Origin: Lineus longissimus
Lineage: Eukaryota > Nemertea > Pilidiophora > Heteronemertea > Lineidae
NCBI RefSeq assembly: GCF_910592395.1
Contig: NC_088310.1
Location: 12,221,501 to 12,285,500, forward strand
DNA length: 64,000 bases
Direction: 5' to 3'
Below, one piece after another: positions 32,774-45,900 of this stretch (its first letter is position 1; each line of letters opens with the position of its first letter). Made by a program: the position numbers and the translations under genes. The notes under the pieces were generated by a model. That model worked only from the letters and a program-made list of their open reading frames with translations, was not told the DNA's origin and ran no database searches.

Positions 32774-33578
32774 CAGCTACATGTGGTCTGCTAGTTCTAT
32801 TGCACCAACTGGGAATTCGAAATTAGTAAAAATAGTGGTGAAACTAACCAAAATTGTCAGTAGTAAAAACACCCAACTAATTTCACAGTCAGTGCAATAG
32901 GAACTACATGTACCAGAATAGTAAAAATTACTCTAAAATGGTCAGTTTATCTAATTAAGAGTGCCTGTACCAGTAGAAGCGTGGAATGAAAAGCAGGTAA
33001 TTGTAACCAAATCCGAAAAGTAAAGAACGACAACATGTTGATTTTGTTTGCAAATTATGAATTCACTATAAACCAACAGGACGTCTATTTAAATATTTTA
33101 ATATTCAAAATTACATTATAATATCTGTGCCTGGGATGGATCGAGGACCAGGTGTGGGTCGATGAACTGACATACACAGCTACATGTGGTCTGCTAGTTC
33201 TATTGCACCAACTGGGAATTCGAAATTAGTAAAAATAGTGGTGAAACTAACCAAAATTGTCAGTAGTAAAAACACCAAACTAATTTCACAGTCAGTGCAA
33301 TAGGAACTACATGTACCAGAATAGTAAAAAATACTCTAAAATGGTCAGTTTATCTAATTAAGAGTGCCTGTACCAGTAGAAGCGTGGAATGAAAAGCAGG
33401 TAATTGTAACCAAATCCGAAAAGTAAAGAACGACAACATGTTGATTTTGTTTGCAAATTATGAATTCACTATAAACCAACAGGACGTCTATTTAAATATT
33501 TAAATATTTAAAATTACATTATAATATCTGTGCCTGGGATGGATCGAGGCCCAGGTGTGGGTCGATGAACTGACATGC
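32774..33578 (+). repeat. Tandem duplication, two units of 403 bp
   Basis: Units 32774-33176 and 33177-33578 both begin CAGCTACATGTGGTCTGC and end GGTCGATGAACTGACAT. Only a handful of substitutions separate them (for example CACCCAACT/CACCAAACT and GAGGACCAG/GAGGCCCAG). No coding region. A recent segmental duplication. Confidence 0.9.
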
Positions 33579-34480
33579 ACGAGTTAGTAATATGAATTAA
33601 TAACGTCATATTTCTCTTGGTTTTTATGTGTCTTGTCACGTGCTCTCATTTTTGGTCACGTGAAGTCCTCGGGTCCGCCCCAAAAGCTTTTGAGGGTCGA
33701 GCCCTGCATCACGAATTTTAGAGGTGACCTGAGTGTACGAAAGCCCATAGGCACATTAAAAAAATCAATATTCAGTCTTCAAACCTCGACTTGATATTGA
33801 ACCGTTAACTTCAATACCGAAGTGAGTCTTTTTACAGTAAGAAATCGTTAAACAAAATAAACATTTGCAAACTTACCAGATCGAGGTTTGAAAATTGAAT
33901 GTTGAGTTTTAATGAACCTTCTAGACTTCCATACCTATCTGCCTGGGTCCAGTTCAAGATCACGCCCAAACTTGACCAGGCTGACTGATGTGCCCTCATT
34001 TAGGGAACTCCAGCAAACAAGAATGACATGGATTTTCTATGTAAAAACTTCCCTATTGAAAAGGCACAGTCATGATACTAGTCAAACATGACACAAGACG
34101 TATATGAATAAATAATATCATATTTCTCTTGGTCTTTGTTCCGATTGTCACGTGTCATTAATGGTCACATAACTTCCTCGGGTCGGCCCCAAAAGCTTTT
34201 GAGGGTCGAGCCCGCATCGCAAATTAGGTCAAATATGAGGCCACGTACAGAAGCCCAGAAGGCGCACTCAAAAATAAGAATTCAGTATTCAAACATCATC
34301 TTCGATATTGAACCGTTGATAGTAAAGAAATTAATTTTCGAGTAAGAAAACATCAAACATACATCATTCGCAAACGTGCCAGGTCGAGGTTTGAATATTG
34401 CAATTTGAGTTTAAATGAACCTACTGGGCTTTCGTACCGATCCGCACAGGGCAAGGGTCGAACACCTCGCGCCCGAACTC
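33579..34480. repeat. Two diverged copies of a 350-bp unit, each with a 200-bp inverted-repeat element
   Basis: Copies near 33600-33950 and 34110-34450 share ATATTTCTCTTGGT, CCCCAAAAGCTTTTGAGGGT and, further on, inverted arms. In copy 1 GTACGAAAGCCCATAGG (33737) to AACCTCGA pairs with GAGGTTTGAA... to TTCCATAC (about 33940); in copy 2 GTACAGAAGCCCAGAAGG (34246) pairs with CTGGGCTTTCGTAC (34438). Likely a MITE family lying within a duplicated region. Confidence 0.6.
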
Positions 34481-36013
34481 AGCCGATAGTTCTCTCTTGT
34501 ATGACAACTCTTTAATACACTCATACGCAGTGGTTACAAAATATATCTAAAAGTTAATTAAGTAGCGGATCGAGGTTAGGATAAGGTGGGATGTGTGGAC
34601 AAGCCTGTCTTGCCAGAGACATTATAAGAACGTTTCTTTGGCCTTGATGACATGAGGATGTCTAAATAAGCATTTTCTTCTTGAGAAACAAAACACATAT
34701 TGCTACCTCTCATGATTATAACTTCTAGCCAAACCAGTGTAAAAAGGATGATCGCCAACCATTTACCTTTAGGTGGCCTAACCACAAAAAAATTGAAAGC
34801 AAATGGAATTTAAAGGTGTGGAGAATATGGTTTATCGCTTCTCACTTGTCCATCGGTTTTCGAATAACATTTCCTTAATTATCTCAGTTGTTGCGAACTA
34901 TTTTTCTTTATGTCTTACAAGTAGTTGATGAAAATACGATCTTCTAAATATACCACGATGTGATATTTGGCAGTGAGATATTTCGCTCTCTGTCCACGGC
35001 GGAATTTTCGGTGACTTAAGGATACTTATATTTGCAAAGGGTGCAGCCGCCTACATGCGTGATCAGTATCAAACCGCCTCGCCCTTGGGAAAGTGACGAT
35101 TCAAATGTTAGTCCACGGTTTACGATATACTCCAAGCATATTGGGAAATCGCGTAAAATTGTATAGAAGCGCCAAATTTGGTACACAGGTACTTCATTAT
35201 GTGTTGAACAATTCCCGGACTGGAGACATCCGAAAAGTACCCGCTGGTGAATTTTGAATTATCGATGATAACTTTTGTTTTAAATTATATACAGAGGAGA
35301 TCTTAACGGCTCAGCCTTTGGGTTATGGATAATCATAATGGGCAGCAATGTCAAATGATGTCAGATGTTGGCAATCTTGGATTTCAAGGAGTATAGCAGT
35401 GACGGCGTCAGGCCACGTACCACGTACCTTAAGTCTTTTTCCCTTTGAAACGTTACTTTCTACATGCTCATAACTTTTTCCGAAACGTAATCCGGGAAGA
35501 ACGCTTTCGAGCCAAATAGACCTATCCTAGCCTGTCAAACCATGAAATTTTTGTTGTACGTCAAGCATGATAATTTCAGGGATTGGGGTCTAAAGTTAGG
35601 GGCATGATTTTTGACGGCTTTTAACCCTCGAGTCAGCTTTTTCACCACGACGGGTTAAATGGAGGCTCAAAACCACTTAAGTGAGCCAATTGGACTGAAA
35701 CTTCCTCATTTTCTTCATTTTAGATACACCTTATCCTTAATTTAAGAAAAATTATGTCATCAATTAAAAATACCATTCAACTGGTATGGTGAGACCACGC
35801 ATTGATCTCAAACTGAACTATTTTCGTTATTATTATTACCCGAAGAAAAAAACATTCGGTGCTTATTTCTTTTCGACTATTTTCGTTTTATGGTTTTAGT
35901 GTTGATAGCAGCTGTTCTACGAATGCATTTGGTTGACGTTGTTGCAAAAATGCAGTCAATATGCATAAAATTTGTCTAATCAATTTGAAATTCATCATAT
36001 TCATTCGCCATCC
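34481..36013. other. No gene assigned; repeat copy at 35405-35625
   Basis: 35405-35625 is the partner of 13170-13400. A minus-strand open frame at 34785-34576 (69 codons) has a hydrophobic stretch near its N terminus (WLAIILFTLVWLEVII) that could span a membrane, but it has no conserved motif and no splice donor, so it is not called a gene. Confidence 0.45.
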
Positions 36014-36073
36014 TATATAAGAGCCCATGATTGTAGCCCAATTGCCATTCACCCGAAGTCTAAGGCGATATTG
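36014..36073 (+). promoter_or_regulatory. Candidate core promoter and non-coding first exon of the PLC-like gene
   Basis: TATATAAG at 36014-36021 is followed 33 bases later by an initiator-like CCATTC (A at 36047), then a short segment ending GCGATATTG with a consensus donor GTAAGT (36074). A matching acceptor, a pyrimidine run ending TTTTCAG, lies at 39893, 22 bases before the ATG at 39916, so a leader exon spliced over a 3.8-kb intron is plausible. Inferred from sequence only; no transcript evidence. Confidence 0.35.
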
Positions 36074-36647
36074 GTAAGTAAATTAAACTTTATGAATTTA
36101 TGTTTGCAACCTACATCGCAATTTTGTGGGTTTTTCGCGATATGTTCGACGCCTAATCCCGGAGCCAATTCTGTAGGCAACGCTATAGAGCCTGAACCCG
36201 ATTGTTAGTTTCAGATGTGGTAAAGCTTCTCCTGATTCTCACCTTGATGGACAAAATATGAGTCATGAATTTACCGATTTCCGGCCACATGTAGCTGAGA
36301 TACTTTTTCCAGCTTCTTAGATTTCAGTACCTGCATTATTATTGGTGCAGTAGATAATCACATGTTTCGACACTCTAGCACGCAGGCATAAATAACTGGG
36401 TGAAATGGGCTGTGAATCAAGTTACCAGACAGTGATAATGCATCCCTTAGTGTTTTGATTTTCTGTTGGCGGCAATCATGGATGTCTTGATTCATCTGAC
36501 ATAACGGAAAAAAACGTCCATGTTACACAGAACATCAAACCGATCATGGCTGGGGTATTTCTTGGGTCTAAGCATTTGACTGGTAACCAATGAAACCAAA
36601 TTAAACTTGCACGGCTGCAGAAGCGGCGAAAAATTTCTATGGTTAGA

Positions 36648-37925
36648 AGGTAAAATTTGGTCACCTATAACTTTGGTTGCGCAAGAGATTTCCAGGCAGA
36701 TTCATTAAAACCAGCCTGCATCTTGTAGTGGCACCTCTTCCAATTTTACAACCTGTAATTCAGGGCACTTAATTTCAAAACGATTCGTCTGAGAGACAAT
36801 ACAAGACTTGTGGTCAGGGGCTGGGGTATTTGTAGCCCCTACCCAAAGTTACAAATTGCATGTTATGTATGAAAACATATTTTTTCACAGGTTTGTGGTC
36901 TTCATTGGTAATAAAACGTTCAATATTATTCCATTCTATGTTGACGACGAGGTTTTGCTGGTATCAAAAAATACACAAACGGCCGGTGTTTATTGAACAC
37001 AAAAGTGATGATCGATGCAATCACTCACCAACAATGCAAACAATATCGTCGCAATCAGACTGATTTCAAACTGGTCTAAAAACCCGAAGTACTACTTACC
37101 ACCTCTGTTAAAAATTACAACTTGTGTCAGACAACAGCTTGTGATATTTTGAATTGACTGACGGTCTTGTCTCGCGCCATTAAAAACTGTAGTTTCAAGT
37201 ATGGGTCATCTATCAACCCCAACTATAGCTGGCATTACTTAATGGTAATGCAATGTACCATGAAAAATGATGCTATCTAGTAAATGGTGTGGTTTTAACT
37301 AGAGACACCAGTAACAAATATTCTATTTTGAAATAATGTTAGATAAACTAGTATAAAACGTCAAATTTATCATTGTTGGTTCATAGAGGGTTGATATTGT
37401 ATCTAAATCAGATAGATTTATGATCAAATAATATGATTTTGGTATGAGAATGAAGAAATATGGCATCTTCATGATTTATGACATGATCGAGCTATTTATA
37501 GGGGCTACTAATACCCCGAACCAACGGGCTACAAATACCCCGTGGGTACCTTAGTCAGAAAAGTGTCTCTGAAAAATTTGATTTTAATAATGACATCAAA
37601 TGCCGCATATAACATTCTATACACTCAATAATGATCACCTGAAACAAGTTTCAAGCGTATCAATGCCCTATACGTGTGGAAAATTCGTACTTGCAAAAAG
37701 TTCAATCCCAATTTTTTGTGCATGTGTCTGATATGTTTACTTCATATATCCAAAGCTCTTACACAACATTTTGCATAATCCAAAACTAGTTATGGTGCGA
37801 TACGCAAGAGTCACCTCTTTCATATCCATGTTTTGGTTGGCTGAATAATTCCATGGTTACTGGAATATGAGTCAAAAACATTGCCAGGGGCTATAGTAAG
37901 ACCGGAGCTACCCCATTTTACCTTA
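36648..37925 (+). mobile_element. Non-autonomous DNA element, copy 1 (about 1.28 kb)
   Basis: Same family as 40191-41034 (shared TATAACTTTGGTT(G/A)CGCAAGAG, TTGTAGTGGCACCTCTTCCA, ATTGCCAGGGGCTA). It starts near AGGTAAAA and ends near TTTTACCTTA. It has about 390 bases (36850-37240) that the other copy lacks. The word GGGGTATTTGTAGCCCC or its complement recurs several times (36829, 37499, 37529). No coding capacity. Confidence 0.65.
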
Positions 37926-39893
37926 TATAGCGCAAAAACTAATGCCTGTAAGGTACGAGCGCAGATCAATAAGTTTTGATCTTTTTGCTGCCAAGGCAAA
38001 ACCGGAAGATGTATCATACAGAAATCTCAGCACAAAATCTCAACACAAAGATGACTAGGCTATGGCAGATGGCCCGAAAAAGGCCCGATTTATTTGCATT
38101 GATTGTGCGTTGGATGGTCCTTGAGTGGCGAATTACAAGCCCAACTTTATGTTCCTCATGATAATCAAAAGGAGCTTGTTGGAGCAACTGAAATGAGCTG
38201 TATTTTGCCCCCAGTTTGAAGTGGAGCGGGGACCGCCGCCGCCTTTTTTTCTCCACCTGACGTCATTGATAACGCAGTTATGTTAATTCGCCTATGCTGT
38301 GGATGCAATTAACTTGTTCGGCTGTGTTCACAGTCACTTCGTATAAAAATATTAGGCCTGCAGCTGCTCAAGGCACGTAAAATAGACAACCAAATAAAAG
38401 GTCATCATCTTTAATTCGGCAAGTCACAATTCAGCTTTATTAGATTTTTGAAAAACAAGGCTTTATCAGCACCCGGTAAGTAAGATAGGGTCCATGATTA
38501 CAACCTGTGAAACAAGATTTGCTTCTCAGATCATGCCCGGTTGATGCAACATGTCAGTGAACTCTCACATAATCAGTAACTTGGAGACAATGAGGAAGAG
38601 TTAGGCACAATTATCAGCCTAGTCAAGAGGAAAACATTTAATAATGTGGTCTTTTTGGCGGGAGGGGTAGATGGATTCGGCTATTATTAGGTTTGCTAAT
38701 CTCTGGGGGAAAAACAACAAACAGACAATTTATGAATTTAGTTGGTGTAAAACATGTTCTACCATGTGGCCACATTCAGTACACGTTCAGCTATTTTCTA
38801 AAGTGAGCAAATTCAGGAAATGGCTATTTTCTGGTATTTTCATAAATTTGTCAAAGCAGTACACAAGTGCCCTCGGTGACCTGAACTCCCCATCCTGCGG
38901 GATGATAACAGTACCAGCAGTCAGCACAGTTGGTAAGAAGGAATGCATTTTTGGGGGAAAACAATGCAGTTAGAGGATATTTTGTGATTTATCAATAACT
39001 TATTTTTGCTCTGACAAACCATATATGTGCTCTTGTTTACGTATCTTGCTAAGAACAGTCCTATAGGCTGGGCACTGATCAAAGACAAAGTTATCTTATT
39101 TACACGCGATTTCACTCATGCATGACTACAGGATGTATTCTTGATGTTTACTTTTGCATTTGTTCAGGCATGCAGCAGGAGTAACGGCTTATTAAGTAAT
39201 CATCCACCATCCGTTCTACATGCCAGATTAAGTACGAACACGACAACCAAAATTATTTATGCATAGGCGATATCGCATTGGAATAAAATGATTTTGTCTT
39301 TGATCGGACAAGGTTCTTAAGGGCAGAAATTATTTTCAGATCATCCAAGGTGCGCCATTCACACAAAAGTGAATGCATTAGATATTTGGATTGAAGTAAC
39401 ATTTTTGGAAAATCAGGTGTTCGCTTATTAAACATTCCAACTTGTGGAGCACAACGTCATCCTATTTTTATATCGTTATAGTAACGTTTTTCGTGTTGTA
39501 CCATCAGTACTACACACAACCTCTAGATATATTTCGTCCCATTTAAAGTTCAAGACACAAAAAATACGTCACATCAGAACGTTGCTAGCATCCGATTCTG
39601 GGAATTTCGTAATGTAGTAGCAGCGATATTTTCTGCCGACTGACAAACAAAGTAATATTTCCTCAGCGGTCCACACTGCATCTCCTACAATTTGGTAATC
39701 TACTCTGCTCGGCCTCTGTGTGCCACCCAATTTCAGCGAGCACTCGAACAATGCGCTTTGTGCTATATTGGGCCTACACACGTTAAGCAGTATTTTGCAT
39801 CTATGTATAGTGGTGGAAGGTGTACATTATTGCTTGAACTTTTCTTGCTGGAATAAAATCTGCCTATCATAACCTGAAGTCCCTTTTTTTCAG
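37926..39893. other. No gene; would be intronic if the leader exon is real
   Basis: 38250-38340 is a copy of the repeat also at 26240-26340. The remainder shows no coding signal. A long T run and CAG at its end form the acceptor before the coding ATG exon. Confidence 0.4.
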
Positions 39894-39915
39894 AATTGGT
39901 AGTAAAAACGTCAAG

Positions 39916-42900
39916 ATGCGAAGACTCCCGTTAACGCTATTTGGCATTTTGGTACTCTTGGCAATCAGCCAAGTGTCGACGGCAGGTATGTCATCAATTC
40001 ATAAATCGACGCACCCAACTCGCAGACGCATCGTTTTACTACAGACGACGTACGACTGCATGCAATATATCAATCGCTTGTCTTCGTGAGTCATTGTCGG
40101 AGTCGGTCGTCGCTACCTGCGATAAATGTAAAACTCGGGCATGACTGATTTGATGAGCGTGGTCTGATAATGATCGTTACCAGGTAAAGTAGGGTAATTG
40201 TAGCCTCTTTTTCACTTATAACTTTGGTTACGCAAGAGATTTCAAGGCAGATTCACTAAAACTGGTCAGCATCTTGTAGTGGCACCTCTTCCAATTTTAC
40301 AGCCTGCAATTTTGGGCAATTAATCTAAAACAATGCCTCCGAGAGACAATACAAGACTCGTGGTCAGGGGCTACAAATACCCGTATCTAGTCAATGGTGT
40401 GGATTTAACTAGAGACGCCAGTAACTTTGAAAATATTAACATTATTTCGAAATAATTTTAGATAAACTAGTATGAAACCTCAAATTTATCATTGTTGGTA
40501 CATAAAGGGTTAACATTGTATCTAATTCGGATAGATTTGTGATCAAATAATATATTTCGGTTATAAGAATAAGAAAACTAACATTTTCATTATTTATGAC
40601 AGGATATATCGAGCTATTTATAGGGGCTACAAATACCCCAAGGGTACCTTGTCAGAAAAGCGTCTCTGAAAAATCAACTTTTAATAATGACATCAAATGC
40701 CGCATACAACATTCTCTACACTCAATACTGATCACCTGATTACCCAAGTTTCAGATATATCAATGCTCTGCAAGTGTGGAAAATTCAGACCTGTAAAAAC
40801 TTCGATTCCAACTTTTTTGTGCTTGTGTCTGATTTGTTAACTTCTTATAGCCAAAGCTCATACATAACATGTTGCATAATACAAAACTATTTATGTTGTG
40901 ATACTCAAAAGTCACCTCTTTCATGTCCATGCTCGGGTTGGCTGAATAATTCTATGGTTACCGGAATATGAATCAAAAACATTGCCAGGGGCTACAGTTA
41001 GACCGGGGCTACAAATAGCCCGTTTTACCTTAGTAAAAAAAATATATTGCTTGACCTCTGCAGTCAAAATGGCGCCTGTGGATTTCTTTTGGAATAATAA
41101 TTTGAAATACAAAAGAATTTGAAATGAAAGTTATTCTAGGTTTTTAGGTGTGGGGGAAATATCGGGTGATCTAGAAAAAAAGTCCCGCTTTATAAAGTAA
41201 AATATAAAAAATGCTATCAAACGGAAGTCATTAAAAATTCGCACTCACACTGGATATTGACAGAAGAACCTAAAGTTTCAAATCATTATCTATTCTAATA
41301 ATACTAGAAGGGGGACGGCGAGTCTTTTGTGACTAGTAGCAATAATTAAGTGAAATCACCACCTTGACATTGGCAACACTACGTGCCTGATACGTATTTG
41401 TTTATTTTTCAACATTTAAGCGAGGTGCAACGGCCATGAAGGACTTTGCAATCTCAGGTTTGACAAAGTAACATTTCCTGGAACTCACAACTCAGGTAAG
41501 TCACTTAAACAATAAAGTTATACAGATAGGAACACTATATAGTGTCCAAGGATCATAAAGACTTGTTCGCTGCAGCCATTCGGCCATTCGAATATGCACC
41601 AATTCGGATTGAAACTCTCAAATGTGGACAGTGTAAATTTGTCACTAATTCATTTAAGTTTTTTCCGAGCAACGCCATCAAAATGCGCTTTGGTAATGGA
41701 CGGCTTTTTATTGCAGTATGTTTGTTCTTCCTCTGGTTCATCAGAAAACTATTTTATAGGCGTGTTTGATGCTTTTTCATCTTGTTTCAACTCTTAGATA
41801 GTACATGTAGAAACACGCGTTATTCGCCATCAAAATGCTCTTTGGTAGCTATTTAAAGGAATGGACGGCTTTTTATTGCAGTATGTTTGTTCTTCCTCTG
41901 GTTCATCAGAAAACTATTTTCCAAGCGTGTTTGATGCTTTTTCATCTTGTTTCAACTCTTAGATAGTACATGTTGAAACACGCGTTATTCGTTATTTCTA
42001 GTACGCACAAGTCCTGGTGCGAAAGACGTGCACGCCGAGAGCCGAGTTCACGCAACCAGCTATTAATTGAGTCACAACGACATTTCAACTTAATTCAGCT
42101 AAAGTTACGAATGGTTTGGTCGAATAATCTTTGCTAACCCAAGTATCACCAGTTTGGTTATTTTCTGTCTTACTGATAGCAAACATTTCATCTTACCGTT
42201 ATCATCACATATTGCTATCTCCCCCCTTTCAGATCGTATGTCAGACGGTCCGAAAGTAATATTTCTTCCTCGACCGTTATTAGCCGTACCAACTTTAAAC
42301 TTAGGAACATGTTTGGTACTCTTCCACTGATATGCATAACACCCTTAAAATTTCGATGGGGCTCCGTATTCTGCCACCAGGGGGCGATATGAGAAAAAAC
42401 TAGGCGCCATATTTCGCTTATAAGTGATTCAGTTTCGAGGAAAAAAGTGCTCCTTGCAAGGATAAACATGTACATCACATATCGTACGGGTTTTGACTTG
42501 ACCTATCTCGCTTATTGGTAACCTTTTTTCGATAATATTTTTATGGCAGGTACTCCAAGCAAGGGTACATCATAATTTAAGTGGATTTTTGATTTGACCT
42601 ACTTTTCAAGGTCACAGAGATCAAAAGGCGTAAATTGGTCGTGAGGCTTTTAAAACTATGGCACGTTTCTTAACTGCAGTGAACATTGATCTCACATTTG
42701 GTACACATGAACCCAATTTAGTCAGGTCATCTCAGGGCCCAAAGTTCGGTTCGATTTGATTCACCGCTTGGCCACCAGGTGGCCAAATTTGAAAAAAGAT
42801 TATTGCCTAACGACTTGCCCGATTTCCACCAATCGGATATCATGGGTACATCAAATCACCATAAGGTATGGGGCACATGGTTTTTGATTTCGTCCCTACT

Positions 42901-45900
42901 TTTAAAGGTCACAGAGGTTAAATGGCATAAAAAAATTCCATTTGGTTATATAATTATAGCACGTTTCTTAACCAGCAATAGGTGTCCACTAAATATCTAT
43001 ACGGTGAGGACAGTGGCCTCTGGCTGTTTCGTTGTTTTTATTATTATCGTACAATAATGGCCCATGTTTCTTTGTTATTATAATCACAGTACAATAACAC
43101 ATGAACTCAAATTCATCACCCTCAAATGCTGAAGTCTCTGAACATTAATCTCAACTTCACCACATATTCATTCTTAGCATCAAACACCTTCACCATCACA
43201 CACATAATTACAACTCACGCATTACAAAATTATCCATCTCAACCTTCCTGCTAATCAAAAGCGAGGAGCTTTGCGATGGCCTTGCCATCGACATTTTTTT
43301 AGTTCGGCTTGCTTTCCAAACAACGTCTAATTAACCGTTCTTAGGATTCGGGTGAACCAGGTCTGACTGTGGATAGATCTACATTTACCGCTTTTTCTTA
43401 TTTTACAGGGGCGAATAGGGTCATGAAGTATGGTGGTTGGCCGTATTTTCCCGCTTTGTCCTGTATGTATAGGAACCAAGATTACACTTTCACACGCCAA
43501 TTGGATTTTGGAATACGCTTTTTTGACATTGACACTCGTGCCAAGGGAAATACCGCTTACACGAGTCACAGAGATGCTTACGGACGAAAATTATGGGAGG
43601 CAAGTGCAAATTTAAAACATATTATTATTATATAAGATATCGACACAAAAGTATACATTTAGGTGTCTCTCATCACGACATTACTACTAGACCGTCCGCA
43701 ATGTCATTCTATGGATCATTATTGTATCGAAAATCATTGAATGAATGAAATACGCTCAGCACTTAGTTTTCCACTCAGAATACAATACTGAAAAACGCGC
43801 GATTACACTCAAAAATTTGGTTTCAAGTCGGCGGAATGAGTTAGTGTCTGTGTCTTTCCTCAGGTCGTGACTCAGTGAATTCCACATGTAAAGGGCATGT
43901 TCTGAGAAAACTGTTACTCCAAATGATATAAGCCTAAAAGGATGATCAACGAGAAGATACTATGCTTCTGATCGGAGTTATCGACCGAAAGAGTTTTCGT
44001 GCAATTTCTACAGGCATATATTCTCTACGCTTGTGATGATGCCCGAACAGTTGGGTTTAAGGAATCATCGAACCGGTGGCCCTTATCTGTGTACCAATGG
44101 CAATGATCACCTTCCTTGCGAATGTTCTCATGAATATACTCTGGACTCACCGATCTGACCCCGGTTCATTATTTCTGGGCATGACCGCCCCCAGCACAAT
44201 GGCCATTGTACAGGCCAAGGCCCCTTCATACCTCATTGGCTCAGGACCTATGTGCCTGTCATTTTGAACCCTTGCTGCGAAATCGACACAAAAAACGCTA
44301 AGGGCAGGACATGATAGCATGACCATCAGAAATGATAGACAACTTGGTGTCGCCCCCTATTGGTTATCGCGATTAAACAATGTCGAATGGCATCGAACGA
44401 CAAAGGGCATTATATCTATCGGGGCTCGGCTTGCACATTCCGAAACCGTCAGTGATTAAATAAAGGTCAGTGAGTCTAGAGTATGTATCTTTTAAGCATA
44501 TCGATCTTCTTCACGTTTTTATCCCAAATTGTCGCCGCATAAACTGCCTCCAAACGGATTCATTGAGCCGGGTCCATGAGGTTCTTCGTTGTCAAAATTC
44601 AAGAACTGTTCGTTTTTTGGTTGCATTTATTATGTGGTCCACAACTTGTGAAGGGCTAGCTGGACGGCTGCTGTGTGTATAATCCCGTAAAAAAGCTATC
44701 GTCTAAAAGAATACCCGAAACTGACATGACTGAGAAAGATGCCTTGGGAAGATCGCTCAGCACGGACATATACTGATTTCTATAAATCCGTGGTTCAGGT
44801 GCATAAGAAAACGCAGCAGATACAAGACGCACATGCCCTGGGTCACTCCCGATTGCACGAAATCCCAGAAGTCTATGATTTAAAGATGAGATAATTGTGA
44901 CGTTTTAAATAAAATTAGATTGGCATTTGAAAGGGCCCTTCCGTATTTGTTCTATGTTAAGCACCAATCATGGGTTAATTTCCTACACTTATTATCAGGC
45001 ATGTCGTTGGTAACGGCTGGTTACTGTCTCGCGGGAACACATCCAGGGAAGGCGAGGAGGGGCAGACCGGAGGTTCAATAAGACAAGGCTCTACATGGGA
45101 GTCAGCCGGTTTCGAAGCCTGCCAAAAAAAATGGAATTACGTTATTCTGCCCAATTATATTGGCATTTAAAAAAATTCAGGCCGAGCCCAATACACGGCC
45201 TATTTTCTTTAAAAAACGCCCTCTGGCACCTACGCCTAAATTCCCTTTGTTCTACTGTCTTATCGAAAGCTTATCAGGCCAAATCATGGTAACATTGGGC
45301 CCAAACCGGTATGATCAAAATGTGAAATGTAATGGGAGTGGGTGACCTTGATGGCTCTACTTGTATGAGCCACCTGATGCACCCATGATCCTAAGTAAGT
45401 TATCAAGTGCAAATCAGCGTCCGATGACGAGGCGTGTGGTGCTGACAAGCTTGTAAACGCTGCAGTAAGTTGATTAGAAGGGGAAACACAAATTATGGCC
45501 ATCGGGAGCACTCTGTTGATAAGACAATAATCATTTCAGGTTATGCGAGACATTGACAACTGGTTGAATAGTCCATCACACAGGAACGAGGTCATTGCCA
45601 TGCGATTCGCTGACACCACAATGCCCCCCGGCTTTGACAGGTTCAAACCCATCTTCAGAGACTACTTTACTGGAGCACACGGGAAGGTCGGCACCAATGC
45701 GATGACGAGGTGGCCGACTCTCGGAGAAGCAGTGGCACAAAATAAGCGTGTGTTCATTTTTATGGCAAACAAGCTTTGTGACAGCAACTGTAGGAGGTCT
45801 TACCCCTACATCCGCTCGGTAGGTAGCGCATTTAACTGTCAATGACATACAGCATATTAGTGACAAACAAATTGTATGAACATGTATCCCACCGAACAAC

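Noticed and set aside
32774-33578. Satellite array
   Set aside because: Only two units; a local duplication is sufficient.
34576-34785. Small membrane protein on the minus strand
   Set aside because: One hydrophobic stretch in a 69-codon frame with no homologue recalled and no splice context; could be chance.
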